Positions 7,890 to 16,366 are shown, counted from the stretch's first letter. The stretch is 64,000 nucleotides of DNA from Parvibaculum sp002684405 (GCA_965140395.1 OZ223207.1:372001-436000), one strand, 5' to 3'. Numbers and translations: made by a program. Notes: generated by a model from the letters alone, not told the origin.

Positions 7890-8780
7890 TTACGGCCACT
7901 TCACCTCGGGCGGCATGGAGGACAGGATCGAGGTCACATTGCCGCCGGTCTTGAGGCCGAAGACCGTGCCACGGTCGTAAAGCAGGTTGAACTCCACATA
8001 GCGCCCGCGGCGGATGAGTTGCTCTTCGCGCTCGTCTTCCGTCCACGGCTCGTTCATGTGGCGGCGGACGAGTTCCGGATAGATTTCAAGGAAAGCCCGG
8101 CCCACATCCTGGGTGAAGGCGAAGTCCTTCGCCCAGTCGCCGGTATTGTGGTGGTCGTAGAAGATGCCGCCCGTGCCGCGCGGTTCGTTGCGGTGGGGCA
8201 GGAAGAAATACTCGTCGCACCACTTCTTGAAGCGCGGATAGTAGCTTTCATCGTGCTTGTCGCAGGCGCGCTTGTAGGCGGCATGGAAATCCACCGTGTC
8301 CGGATGGTCGTCGCGGCGCTGCACGTCCAGCACCGGCGTCAGGTCGCCGCCGCCGCCGAACCAGCTCTTCGTCGTATAGACATGCCGCGTGTTCATGTGG
8401 ACGGCGGGCACGCGCGGGTTCTGCATATGGGCGATGAGGGAGATGCCGGAGGCCCAGAAGCGCGGATCGTCTTCCGCGCCCTGCATCTGTTTGCGGAAAT
8501 CTTCGGAGAACTCGCCATGGACGGTCGAGATATGGACGCCGACCTTCTCGAAGACCCGGCCATGCATGACCGACATCTCGCCGCCGCCTTCATCCTTGCT
8601 GCCGTCGCCGCGCGTCCAGGGCGTGCGCTCGAAGCGGCCGGCGGGGCGGTCGGCATATGTGCCGGTCAGCTCGTCCTCGATCTTCTCGAATTCCGCGCAG
8701 ATGAGGTCGCGAAGCTCGCGGAACCAGCCGGCGGCTTTGGTCTTTCGCTCTTCTATCGTCGCCGCGTCCGTTTCAGCCAT
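7890..8780 (-). CDS. hemF: Oxygen-dependent coproporphyrinogen III oxidase
   Basis: 296 residues, like E. coli HemF (299). Family signatures visible: GGEMSVMHGRVFEKVGVN-like block, HMNTRHVYTTKSWFGGGGDL, KKWCDEYFFLPHRNEPRG and VGRAFLEIYPELVRRHMNEP. It carries out the oxygen-dependent decarboxylation of coproporphyrinogen III. GGAGGAACCGGAG precedes the ATG. Starts inside the 3' end of trmL (8-base overlap), so the two are co-transcribed. The anaerobic isoenzyme hemN lies immediately beyond on the other strand. Confidence 0.95.
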   Translation of the reverse strand: MAETDAATIEERKTKAAGWFRELRDLICAEFEKIEDELTGTYADRPAGRFERTPWTRGDGSKDEGGGEMSVMHGRVFEKVGVHISTVHGEFSEDFRKQMQGAEDDPRFWASGISLIAHMQNPRVPAVHMNTRHVYTTKSWFGGGGDLTPVLDVQRRDDHPDTVDFHAAYKRACDKHDESYYPRFKKWCDEYFFLPHRNEPRGTGGIFYDHHNTGDWAKDFAFTQDVGRAFLEIYPELVRRHMNEPWTEDEREEQLIRRGRYVEFNLLYDRGTVFGLKTGGNVTSILSSMPPEVKWP

Positions 8781-9261
8781 TCTCCGGTTCCTCCTTTGGG
8801 CCGTCCGCTTGCGGAAAGCCGTTTGTCTGTCTCAGCGCCTCGCCCAGCACCATGGCGCCCGACAGCGCCATATTGAGCGAGCGGGCCCCCGGCGCCATGG
8901 GGATGAGGAGGCGCGCATCCACCGCCTCATGGACCTCCCGCGGCACGCCCGCGCTTTCCCGGCCCAGAAGCAATATGTCCTGGGCTGCGAATCTGAAGGC
9001 GGTATAGGGCATATCGGCCCCGGTCGTCAGCAGGATGAGGCGGCTTTCCGCAGGGCGGGCCGCCTGAAACGCCGCCCAGTCCGCATGGCGGGTCACCGGG
9101 GCGAGAGCGGCATAGTCCATGCCCGACCGCTTCAGCGCCTTGTCCGACCAGACGAAGCCGCAGGGCTCGATCACGTCCAGACCGATGCCGAGACAGGCGG
9201 CGGTGCGGATGAGGGTGCCGGTATTCTGCGGAATGTCGGGTTCGAAAAGGGCAAGTCGCAT
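8773..9261 (-). CDS. trmL: tRNA (cytidine(34)-2'-O)-methyltransferase
   Basis: 162 residues from MRLALFEPDIPQNTG, the usual N-terminus of TrmL/YibK-type SPOUT methyltransferases. The SPOUT knot motifs LLLGRESAGVP and IPMAPGARSLNMALSGAM are intact. It methylates the wobble ribose of tRNA-Leu. I chose the start at 9261 because it fits the family N-terminus; the frame stays open further upstream but that part has no similarity. Overlaps hemF by 8 bases. Confidence 0.92.
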   Translation of the reverse strand: MRLALFEPDIPQNTGTLIRTAACLGIGLDVIEPCGFVWSDKALKRSGMDYAALAPVTRHADWAAFQAARPAESRLILLTTGADMPYTAFRFAAQDILLLGRESAGVPREVHEAVDARLLIPMAPGARSLNMALSGAMVLGEALRQTNGFPQADGPKEEPENG

Positions 9262-9630
9262 GGCGTGTCGGGTGTCCGTATGAGCCCGTTTCGGGGCAGG
9301 GGGAAGTAAAGTTAATGCATTCGGCAGGCTGGATCGGAGCCTACTTGCGAGGGGTTCGCAAAGCTGGCGCGAAACCCGCACAAAACCGGGCCCTGCGTCA
9401 TCCTGCCACAGGGCGGGCGGGACTGGACAAGGGGCCGATTGAATGCCACAAACCCTTCCGCATGGGGGGGCACGCGCGGATTCGTCGCGCCTGCAATCCA
9501 TGTCATGGGGTTTGCGCCGCGCCACCCAGTTCTATCGTGATCGGGACCCCCGGTTTCGGGTTTCGGTCGGAAGGGCCATCCGCCGGGATGGCTGGGGGCT
9601 TGTGGCCTATTTCAACGAGGAGACTGAACC
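9262..9630. other. Intergenic region upstream of petA (369 bases)
   Basis: No gene found. It must hold the divergent promoters for trmL-hemF and for petABC. GAGGAGA (9618-9624) is a clear ribosome site for the GTG start of petA. I did not find a convincing -35/-10 pair or a perfect operator palindrome. Confidence 0.6.
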
Positions 9631-10170
9631 GTGGCAGATACCCACGTGGAAGAGCCGACACGGCGCGATTTCCTGTATGTAGCCACCGGATCGTTCGCAG
9701 CCGTCGGCGCAGCTTTCGCTGTGTGGCCGCTGATCGACCAGATGAATCCGGACGCCTCCGTACTGGCGCTCGCTTCGATCGAAGTCGACATCAGCAACGT
9801 ACCGGTCGGGCAGCAGATCACCGCCAAATGGCGCGGCAAGCCGGTCTTCATCCGTCATCGCACGGAAGAGGAGATCAAGGCGGCCGAAAATGTCGATATT
9901 TCGACGTTGCGCGATCCGCAGACCGACGACGAGCGCCTCAGGAAGGACCCGGAAGGGAAGCTGGAGCGCCAGTGGCTCGTCGTGATCGGCATCTGCACCC
10001 ATCTGGGTTGCGTGCCGCTTTCCTATGCGGGCGAATATGATGGCTGGTTCTGTCCCTGCCATGGCTCGGTCTACGATACCTCCGGCCGTATTCGCAAAGG
10101 CCCGGCACCGCTTAATCTCGAAGTGCCGCCCTACAAGTTTGAAACCGACACGAAACTCAAGATCGGCTGA
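9631..10170 (+). CDS. petA: Ubiquinol-cytochrome c reductase Rieske iron-sulfur subunit
   Basis: 179 residues, GTG start behind GAGGAGA. Twin-arginine-like RRDFL (11-15) precedes the single N-terminal membrane anchor (~18-36). The 2Fe-2S ligands are in CTHLGC (122-127) and CPCHGS (141-146). It takes the first electron from ubiquinol in the cytochrome bc1 complex and passes it to cytochrome c1. First gene of petABC; petB starts 14 bases after its stop. Confidence 0.97.
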   Translation: MADTHVEEPTRRDFLYVATGSFAAVGAAFAVWPLIDQMNPDASVLALASIEVDISNVPVGQQITAKWRGKPVFIRHRTEEEIKAAENVDISTLRDPQTDDERLRKDPEGKLERQWLVVIGICTHLGCVPLSYAGEYDGWFCPCHGSVYDTSGRIRKGPAPLNLEVPPYKFETDTKLKIG

Positions 10171-10184
10171 GGGGGGCACACAAT

Positions 10185-11606
10185 ATGAGTGGCGAAAGCA
10201 CCTACACGCCGGGTAACGGTTTTACGCGCTGGCTCGACGACCGTCTTCCGGTCCTGCGCCTCGTCAACGACAGCTTCGTTGATTACCCGACGCCCAAGAA
10301 TCTGAACTACTGGTGGACCTTCGGTGCCATTCTGAGCCTCTGTCTCGGCATCCAGATCATCACCGGCATCGTCCTTGCCATGCACTACACGCCGAATGTG
10401 GACCTGGCGTTCGCCAGCGTCGAACACATCATGCGTGACGTGAATTACGGCTGGCTGCTGCGCTATATCCACGCCAACGGCGCCTCGATGTTCTTCATCG
10501 CGGTCTATATCCACATGTTCCGCGGTCTCTATTACGGCTCCTACAAGGCGCCGCGCGAAGTGCTGTGGATTCTCGGCGTGCTGATCTACCTGCTGATGAT
10601 GGCGACCGCCTTCTTCGGTTACGTGCTTCCCTGGGGCCAGATGAGCTTCTGGGGCGCCACGGTGATCACCAACCTGTTCGGTGCGATCCCGCTCATCGGC
10701 GATCCGGTCCGTGAATGGCTGTGGGGCGGCTTCTCCGTCGGCAACCCGACGCTGAACCGTTTCTTCTCGCTGCATTACCTGTTCCCGTTCCTGATCGCGG
10801 GCGTGACCATTCTCCATGTCTGGGCGCTGCATGTGACGGGGCAGAACAATCCTTCGGGCATCGAGGTCAAGGATCCGTCCAAGGACACGGTGAAGTTCAC
10901 CCCCTATGCGACCGTCAAGGACGCGTTCGGCATGGCGGTCTTCCTGATCCTTTTCGCCTATTTCGTCTTCTTCAACCCGAACGGGCTGGGCGACGCCGCG
11001 AACTATGTCGAGGCCAACCCGCTCCAGACGCCGGCGCATATCGTGCCCGAATGGTACCTGCTGCCGTTCTACGCGATCCTTCGCGCCGTGCCGGACAAGC
11101 TGGGTGGCGTGCTTTTGATGTTCGCTGCCATCGGCGTGCTGTTCCTGCTGCCGTGGCTCGACACCTCCAAGGTGCGTTCGGCCCGCTTCCGCCCGCTCTA
11201 TCGCCAGTTCTTCTGGATCCACGTGGTGGTCTGCATCATCCTGGGCTGGTGCGGTGCGCAGCTTCCGAGCAAGGTTCTGTTCGGCAGCGACACGCAGGTC
11301 GGCATCTACGACACGCGTAACGAGGCGATGGACGCCGTGACGGCCGCTGCCAAGGAGCAGGACCTCAGCCCCGAGGACGACTTCAAGGTCGAAGAGCATG
11401 TCGTGGACAACAAGCTTGAGTTCGTCGGCTCGCGTATCGACTTCGCGTTCGACGTGACGGACCTGGCTCGTATCCTGACGATCTACTACTTCCTGCACTT
11501 CCTGGTGCTGTTCCCGCTTCTGGGTCTTGTGGAACGTCCGCAGCCCTTGCCGGCCAGCATCTCGGAATCGGTACTCGGCAAAAAAGCCGCGACGGCCGAG
11601 GCGTAA
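10185..11606 (+). CDS. petB: Ubiquinol-cytochrome c reductase cytochrome b
   Basis: 473 residues, longer than usual (~430 in Rhodobacter). The four heme-ligand histidines are at 96, 110, 197 and 211, and the quinol-site PEWY is at 288-291. The membrane helices follow the standard order. The extra length sits mainly between helix G (ending LGWCGAQ) and helix H (LARILTIYYFLHF): residues ~362-425 form an acidic hydrophilic insertion with AAKEQDLSPEDDFKVEEHVV, predicted on the periplasmic side. Catalytic subunit of bc1; co-transcribed with petA and petC. Confidence 0.96.
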   Translation: MSGESTYTPGNGFTRWLDDRLPVLRLVNDSFVDYPTPKNLNYWWTFGAILSLCLGIQIITGIVLAMHYTPNVDLAFASVEHIMRDVNYGWLLRYIHANGASMFFIAVYIHMFRGLYYGSYKAPREVLWILGVLIYLLMMATAFFGYVLPWGQMSFWGATVITNLFGAIPLIGDPVREWLWGGFSVGNPTLNRFFSLHYLFPFLIAGVTILHVWALHVTGQNNPSGIEVKDPSKDTVKFTPYATVKDAFGMAVFLILFAYFVFFNPNGLGDAANYVEANPLQTPAHIVPEWYLLPFYAILRAVPDKLGGVLLMFAAIGVLFLLPWLDTSKVRSARFRPLYRQFFWIHVVVCIILGWCGAQLPSKVLFGSDTQVGIYDTRNEAMDAVTAAAKEQDLSPEDDFKVEEHVVDNKLEFVGSRIDFAFDVTDLARILTIYYFLHFLVLFPLLGLVERPQPLPASISESVLGKKAATAEA

Positions 11607-11623
11607 GAGAGGGAATGGAAAAA

Positions 11624-12433
11624 ATGATGAAAACCATGATCCAGTCCGTTCTTGGCCGCCGCGCGATGGGCGTCGTCATGGCCGGTGCCGTCGTTGCAAC
11701 CGGCTTTGCCTTCGGCATCCAGCCCGCCAGCGCTGCGTCCGAAGCCCATGAGCCCGAAGCGATCGACTGGTCCTTCAACGGTCCTTTCGGCACCTATGAC
11801 CGAAGCCAGCTTCGCCGCGGCTTCAAGGTGTTCAAGGAAGTCTGCGCTACCTGCCATTCGGCTCACATGCTCAAATTCCGCGATCTCGCGGCCAAGGGCG
11901 GGCCTGAATTCACCAAGGCGCAGGCAAAGGTCATCGCGGCCGAGTACACGATCGAGGAACTGAACGGGTCCGGCGACATGGAAGAGCGTCCGCGCCTTCC
12001 CAAGGATCCGTTCCCGTCGCCTTACGACAATCCCGAGCAGGCCGCGGCCGCGCTCGGCGTGGCCCCGCCGGACCTCTCGGTCATGGCCAAGGCCCGCGAA
12101 GGCGGTCCCGATTACATCCATGCGCTGCTGACCGGCTATCAGGACCCGCCGGCGGGCCGCGAGATGGCGCCGGGCTCGCACTACAACCCGTATTTCCCGG
12201 GTGGGGCGATCGCCATGCCGCCGCCGCTTTTCGCCGATCAGGTGGAATATGAGGACGGTACGCCGACCACGCTGGACCAGGAATCGCAGGACGTTGCGGC
12301 CTTCCTGATGTGGGTTGCCGAGCCGAAGCTGGAACAGCGCCACGAGATGGGCTTCCAGGTGATGCTTTATCTCATCGCGCTTGCCGGTATTCTCTACTTC
12401 GCCACGCGCAAGGTCTGGTCCGACGTGCACTGA
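11624..12433 (+). CDS. petC: Cytochrome c1
   Basis: About 269 residues. A signal peptide runs to PASA, then the heme motif CATCH, the PPDLSVMAKAR region, the axial-Met area PGGAIAMPPPL and a C-terminal anchor VMLYLIALAGILYFATRKVW. Receives electrons from the Rieske protein and reduces soluble cytochrome c in the periplasm. I prefer the ATG at 11624 because GAGAGGG (11608-11613) is at proper spacing from it and only one base from the alternative ATG at 11615. Last gene of petABC, followed by a terminator. Confidence 0.95.
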   Translation: MMKTMIQSVLGRRAMGVVMAGAVVATGFAFGIQPASAASEAHEPEAIDWSFNGPFGTYDRSQLRRGFKVFKEVCATCHSAHMLKFRDLAAKGGPEFTKAQAKVIAAEYTIEELNGSGDMEERPRLPKDPFPSPYDNPEQAAAALGVAPPDLSVMAKAREGGPDYIHALLTGYQDPPAGREMAPGSHYNPYFPGGAIAMPPPLFADQVEYEDGTPTTLDQESQDVAAFLMWVAEPKLEQRHEMGFQVMLYLIALAGILYFATRKVWSDVH

Positions 12434-12458
12434 GCCACGGGCCGATCCATACAGATTG

Positions 12459-12489
12459 AAAAGGGCTCCCTTGCGGGGGCCCTTTTTTA
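12459..12489 (+). terminator. Rho-independent terminator after petABC
   Basis: AAAAGGGCTCCC - TTGC - GGGGGCCCTTTTTT: a strong stem followed by six T, 25 bases after the petC stop. It separates the bc1 operon from mtnP. Confidence 0.9.
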
Positions 12490-12590
12490 TGGCGTCATGA
12501 TCTTGGTCTGTTATATCGGAAACCGAAAAACACCGGTCGTCGCACCCTCCGCGCAGCGGCATGTGGCGAATGAGAGAGGCGGGAATTGGC

Positions 12591-13472
12591 ATGGCGAAAA
12601 CTGTGTTGGGCGTCATCGGCGGCAGCGGCGTCTATGAATTTCCGGGGCTCGAAAACGAGCGCTGGGAGAGGGTGGAAAGCCCCTGGGGCGAGCCCTCCGA
12701 CGAGCTGCATTTCGGCGAGCTGCCGCTTTCCGGCGGGCGCCGCCTGGAGATGGTTTTCCTGCCGCGTCACGGGCGCGGCCATCCGCATTCACCGACCAGC
12801 ATCAATTACCGCGCCAATATCGATGCGATGAAGCGCGTCGGCGTTACCGACATCGTGTCGGTGTCTGCCGTGGGTTCGCTCAAGGAAGAGCTGCCGCCCG
12901 GCACCTTCGTTATCGTGGATCAGTTCATCGACCGGACTTTCCAGCGCGAGAAGAGCTTTTTCGGCGAGGGCTGCGTGGCGCATGTCTCCATGGCGCAGCC
13001 GGTCTGTCCGCGTCTGGGCGACCATCTGGAGGCCGCCTGCAAGGCGAACGACATTCCCGTGTCGCGCGGCGGTTCCTATCTCGTCATGGAGGGCCCGCAA
13101 TTCTCGACGCTCGCCGAATCGGAACTTTACCGGAGCTGGGGCTGCTCGGTCATCGGCATGACCAACATGCCGGAGGCCAAACTTGCCCGCGAGGCGGAGA
13201 TCCCTTACGCCACCGTCGCCATGGTGACGGATTACGATTGCTGGCATCCGCATCACGACGATGTGGATGTGTCGGTCGTCATTCAGGTGCTTTCCGGCAA
13301 TGCCGACAAGTCGCGCGATATGCTGCGCAGCTTTGCGGAAAGCTTCGGACCGGAGCGCGAGCCGTCGCCCATCGACGAGGCGCTCGAGGCTGCCATCATC
13401 ACCGCGCCGGACAAGATCGATCCGGCGCTTCTGAAAAAGCTCGACGCCGTGGCGGGCCGCGTTCTCGGCTGA
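12591..13472 (+). CDS. mtnP: S-methyl-5'-thioadenosine phosphorylase
   Basis: 293 residues from MAKTVLGVIGGSGVYEF. Hallmarks: IGGSGVY phosphate loop, LPRHGRGHPHSPTSINYRAN, SVSAVGSLKEE, and MEGPQFSTLAESELYR with GMTNMPEAKLAREAEI, all typical of MTAP. It phosphorolyses methylthioadenosine to adenine and methylthioribose-1-phosphate. The start at 12591 has GAGAGAGG upstream; two in-frame ATGs further up (12561, 12570) are less likely. First gene of mtnP-apt-mtnA, whose products use both halves of the released substrate. Confidence 0.95.
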   Translation: MAKTVLGVIGGSGVYEFPGLENERWERVESPWGEPSDELHFGELPLSGGRRLEMVFLPRHGRGHPHSPTSINYRANIDAMKRVGVTDIVSVSAVGSLKEELPPGTFVIVDQFIDRTFQREKSFFGEGCVAHVSMAQPVCPRLGDHLEAACKANDIPVSRGGSYLVMEGPQFSTLAESELYRSWGCSVIGMTNMPEAKLAREAEIPYATVAMVTDYDCWHPHHDDVDVSVVIQVLSGNADKSRDMLRSFAESFGPEREPSPIDEALEAAIITAPDKIDPALLKKLDAVAGRVLG

Positions 13473-13509
13473 TCCGCATTATTCCGGTTGTCCGAGGGGG
13501 ACAGACTTT

Positions 13510-14037
13510 ATGGATATCACGCAGTTCATTCGCACCATCCCGGACTATCCCAAGAAAGGGATCATGTTCCGCGACATCACCACGCTCCTGCGCGACAAGA
13601 CGGGGTTCCGCGCGGCGGTGGATTCGCTGGTCCAGCTTCACAAGGGCGCTGCCTTCGATGTGGTGGCGGGGATCGAGGCGCGCGGTTTCATCCTGGGCGG
13701 CGCCGTGGCGCATCAGCTCGGCCTTGGCTTTGTGCCCGTGCGCAAGAAGGGCAAGCTGCCCTGGGAGACGATCGGCGAGGAATACGAGCTGGAATACGGC
13801 ACGGACATGGTGGAAATCCACGCCGATGCGGTGAAGGAAGGCGACCGGGTGCTGCTGGTGGACGATCTCATCGCCACGGGCGGCACGGCGGAAGCGGCGA
13901 TCAAGCTTTTCCGCCGCGCGGGCGCGAGCGTGCCCGGCTCGAGCTTTGTGGTCGAGCTGCCGGCGCTTGGCGGGCGCGAAAAGCTGGAGGCGATGGATAT
14001 CGAGGTGCTCTCGCTCTGCACATTCGACGGCGAGTGA
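13510..14037 (+). CDS. apt: Adenine phosphoribosyltransferase
   Basis: 175 residues. The PRPP-binding loop VLLVDDLIATGGTAEAA is near residues 116-132 and the family start FIRTIPDYPKKGIMFRDITT is present. It turns adenine plus PRPP into AMP. It sits between mtnP, which releases adenine, and mtnA, which handles the sugar half, so the cluster recycles both MTA products. GAGGGGGAC serves as ribosome site. Confidence 0.95.
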   Translation: MDITQFIRTIPDYPKKGIMFRDITTLLRDKTGFRAAVDSLVQLHKGAAFDVVAGIEARGFILGGAVAHQLGLGFVPVRKKGKLPWETIGEEYELEYGTDMVEIHADAVKEGDRVLLVDDLIATGGTAEAAIKLFRRAGASVPGSSFVVELPALGGREKLEAMDIEVLSLCTFDGE

Positions 14038-14085
14038 TCCCGTTTCCCTGACGCTGCCCGTTTTCCTGGCCTAGAGGGACGAGAG

Positions 14086-15180
14086 ATGAAGATCGACGGC
14101 ACGCATTACCGCACCATCTGGGTGAAGGAGGATGGCTGGTCGGTGGAGATCATCGACCAGACGAAACTCCCTTTCAGTTTTGAAACCGTGACGCTGAAGA
14201 CGGTGGACGATGCCGCCCGCGCCATCAAGGACATGCTGGTGCGCGGGGCGCCGCTTATCGGTGCGACGGCGGCCTACGGCGTCTGCCTTGCCATGCGCGA
14301 CGATGCGTCCGATGCGGGGCTTGAGGAAGCGATTGCGATGCTGGGCGCGACGCGGCCCACGGCGGTCAATCTGCATTGGGCGCTGGATCGCATGCGCGCC
14401 GCCGTTCATCCGCATGGGCACAACCTCCGTATGGAGGCGGCCTATAAGGAAGCGGCGGCCATTTGCGACGACGATGTGGAGATCTGCCGCCGCATCGGCG
14501 AGAACGGGCTGACGCTGATCGAGGCGGCGGCGCGGGAGAAGGGCGGCACCGTCAATATCCTCACCCATTGCAATGCGGGCTGGCTTGCCTGTGTCGATTG
14601 GGGCACGGCGCTGGCGCCGATCTATATGGCGCATGACAAGGGCCTCGACGTGCATGTCTGGGTGGACGAAACCCGGCCGCGCAATCAGGGCGCGTCGCTG
14701 ACCGCCTTCGAGCTCGGGCGTCACGGCGTCCCGCATACTATCGTGCCGGACAATGCGGGCGGGCACCTCATGCAGCACGGGCTGGTGGATATGTGCATCG
14801 TCGGCACGGACCGCACCACGGCAACGGGCGATGTGGCGAACAAGATCGGCACCTATCTGAAGGCGCTTGCCGCGCAGGACAATGACGTACCGTTCTATGT
14901 CGCGCTGCCTCACACCACGATCGACTGGACGCTGGAGGACGGCGTCAACGGCATTCCGATCGAGGAACGCTCCGCGCATGAGGTGACGCATCTGACGGGG
15001 CGCACCGACACAGGCGAGATCGTGACGATCCAGGTTTCCGCCCCCGACAGTGGCGCGGCGAATTACGGCTTCGACGTGACGCCCGCGCGCTATGTCTCCG
15101 GCCTCATTACCGAGCGCGGCGTGACGGAGGCCTCGAAAGAGGGGCTGCTGAAGCTCTATCCGGAACGGAAAAATGGTTGA
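14086..15180 (+). CDS. mtnA: S-methyl-5-thioribose-1-phosphate isomerase
   Basis: 364 residues. The eIF-2B-like isomerase motifs RGAPLIGATAAYG, NILTHCNAGWLA (catalytic Cys), VWVDETRPRNQGASLTAFEL (catalytic Asp region) and DRTTATGDVANKIGTY are all seen. It converts methylthioribose-1-phosphate to methylthioribulose-1-phosphate. With mtnP next to it no MTR kinase is needed. Later methionine-salvage genes (mtnB, C, D) are not in this window. Confidence 0.95.
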   Translation: MKIDGTHYRTIWVKEDGWSVEIIDQTKLPFSFETVTLKTVDDAARAIKDMLVRGAPLIGATAAYGVCLAMRDDASDAGLEEAIAMLGATRPTAVNLHWALDRMRAAVHPHGHNLRMEAAYKEAAAICDDDVEICRRIGENGLTLIEAAAREKGGTVNILTHCNAGWLACVDWGTALAPIYMAHDKGLDVHVWVDETRPRNQGASLTAFELGRHGVPHTIVPDNAGGHLMQHGLVDMCIVGTDRTTATGDVANKIGTYLKALAAQDNDVPFYVALPHTTIDWTLEDGVNGIPIEERSAHEVTHLTGRTDTGEIVTIQVSAPDSGAANYGFDVTPARYVSGLITERGVTEASKEGLLKLYPERKNG

Positions 15181-15218
15181 GCGCGACGAGGACTGGCGGC
15201 GCGGATAGATTTCGCCGG

Positions 15219-15301
15219 CATGGCCCGGCTTGTCCGGGCCATCCGCGTCTTTCTTTTTTTTCGCAAAGACGTGGATGCTCCGCATGAAGCGGGGCATGAC
15301 G
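15219..15301. repeat. Dispersed palindromic repeat, copy 3
   Basis: Same layout as the copy at 7700: ATGGCCCGGCTTGTCCGGGCCAT, a centre with AAAGACGTGGATG, then a CGCATGAAGCGGGGCATGAC end. It fills the gap between the converging mtnA and glutathione peroxidase genes. Confidence 0.8.
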
Positions 15302-15314
15302 TTGCGCAGTACAA

Positions 15315-15815
15315 CTACTTCCCCAGCGCCTTTTTCAGCGCCGCTTCCACTTTCGGGGCATTCGGCTTGGTCGTGCTGGCGAACCAGTCCACGAGCTTGC
15401 CGTCTTTCCCGATGACGTATTTGTAGAAGTTCCAGCGGGGTTTGGAGAGGAATCCGCCTTGCTTTGCCAGCCACTGGAAGAGGGGATGCGCCTCGCCGCC
15501 CTTCACATGCACCTTTTCGGTGAGCGGGAAGTCGACGCCGAAATTGATCTCGCAGAACTGGGCGATTTCGCCGCTTGAGCCCGGCTCCTGATTGGCGAAA
15601 TCGTTCGAGGGCACGCCCAGCACGACGAGGCCGTCGTCCTTGTGCTTCTGCCAGATCGCTTCCAGCTCCTTGTATTGGGGCGTGAAGCCGCATTTGGAGG
15701 CGGTGTTCACGATCAGCAGCGGACGGCCCGCAAACTCGCTCAGCGGCATGGGCTTGCCGTTCAGGCTCTCGAAGGTGAAGTCGTAGGCGGTCTTGTCGGA
15801 CTTGTTTCCGGACAT
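15315..15815 (-). CDS. Glutathione peroxidase
   Basis: 166 residues. Peroxidatic cysteine in NTASKCGFTPQY (a Cys rather than selenocysteine form), the Gln/Asn region GVPSNDFANQEPGS and the PRWNFYKYVIGKDGK motif with the active-site Trp. It reduces hydroperoxides, in bacteria usually with thioredoxin. No signal peptide, so cytoplasmic. It is the gene downstream, on the same strand, of an OhrR-like regulator, which suggests organic-peroxide control. Confidence 0.93.
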   Translation of the reverse strand: MSGNKSDKTAYDFTFESLNGKPMPLSEFAGRPLLIVNTASKCGFTPQYKELEAIWQKHKDDGLVVLGVPSNDFANQEPGSSGEIAQFCEINFGVDFPLTEKVHVKGGEAHPLFQWLAKQGGFLSKPRWNFYKYVIGKDGKLVDWFASTTKPNAPKVEAALKKALGK

Positions 15816-15866
15816 GGCTGGGCTCCTTGATGCGATGCGCGTCTATGACTGTTCCCGATAACATAG

Positions 15867-15887
15867 TGCAATCAATTAGATTGCGCA
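15867..15887. promoter_or_regulatory. Candidate OhrR-type operator upstream of glutathione peroxidase
   Basis: An AT-rich stretch between the regulator gene and the peroxidase gene contains TGCAATC-AATTA-GATTGCG, a near-perfect inverted repeat, with a further ATTG-CGCA-CAAT repeat overlapping it. OhrR/MarR proteins bind AT-rich dyads of this kind; the match is by style, not to a firm consensus. Confidence 0.45.
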
Positions 15888-15928
15888 CAATTTAAATATC
15901 ACAAAGCCGTGAGCGCCGGATGCCGCAT

Positions 15929-16366
15929 TCAGGCGGCGAGATGCGCGCGGAGCTTTTTCAGCTTCTGGCGGAGCGAGATGAGCTCGGAGACGGGCAGTCC
16001 TGCCGCAATCGCGGCCTTTTCCGGTACCTTCGCGGCTTTCCGCTTCAGCGCTCGGCCCTCCCGTGTGAGCCGGATGAGGACCTGCCGTTCATCCGCCGAG
16101 CTGCGTTCGCGGGTGATGAGGCCCGCCGTTTCCAGCCGCTTCAGCAGGGGCGTCAGCGTGCCGGAATCGAGATAGAGGCGGCCTCCCAGCGTGTTCACCG
16201 TGACGCCGTCCTCCTCCCACAGCGCCAGCATGGCGAGATATTGGGGGTAGGTGAGGCCGATCTCGGCCAGCGCCGGCTTGTAGGCCTTGGTCATCAGCAG
16301 CGAGGTGGAATAGAGGGCGAAGCAAAGCTGGTTGTCGAGCGCCTGCGGGTCTTCGGGGTTCGTCAT
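15929..16366 (-). CDS. MarR family regulator, OhrR-like
   Basis: 145 residues from MTNPEDPQALDNQLCF. The single conserved cysteine in NQLCFALYSTS matches the peroxide-sensing Cys near residue 15-22 of OhrR proteins, followed by KPALAEIGLTYPQYLAMLALWE and a winged helix with LDSGTLTPLLKRLE. OhrR represses ohr until organic hydroperoxides oxidise this Cys. Here no ohr is present; the next gene on the strand, 113 bases on, is a glutathione peroxidase. The frame is open upstream to 16606 but the family N-terminus fits 16366. Confidence 0.88.
   Translation of the reverse strand: MTNPEDPQALDNQLCFALYSTSLLMTKAYKPALAEIGLTYPQYLAMLALWEEDGVTVNTLGGRLYLDSGTLTPLLKRLETAGLITRERSSADERQVLIRLTREGRALKRKAAKVPEKAAIAAGLPVSELISLRQKLKKLRAHLAA

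Noticed and set aside
9443..9682. Small protein gene just before petA
   Set aside because: Frame overlaps the petA start, has no good ribosome site and its translation is Arg-rich without similarity.
10131..11498. 455-codon frame opposite petB
   Set aside because: His/Arg/Asp-rich nonsense composition typical of an antisense frame; cytochrome b on the other strand is certain.
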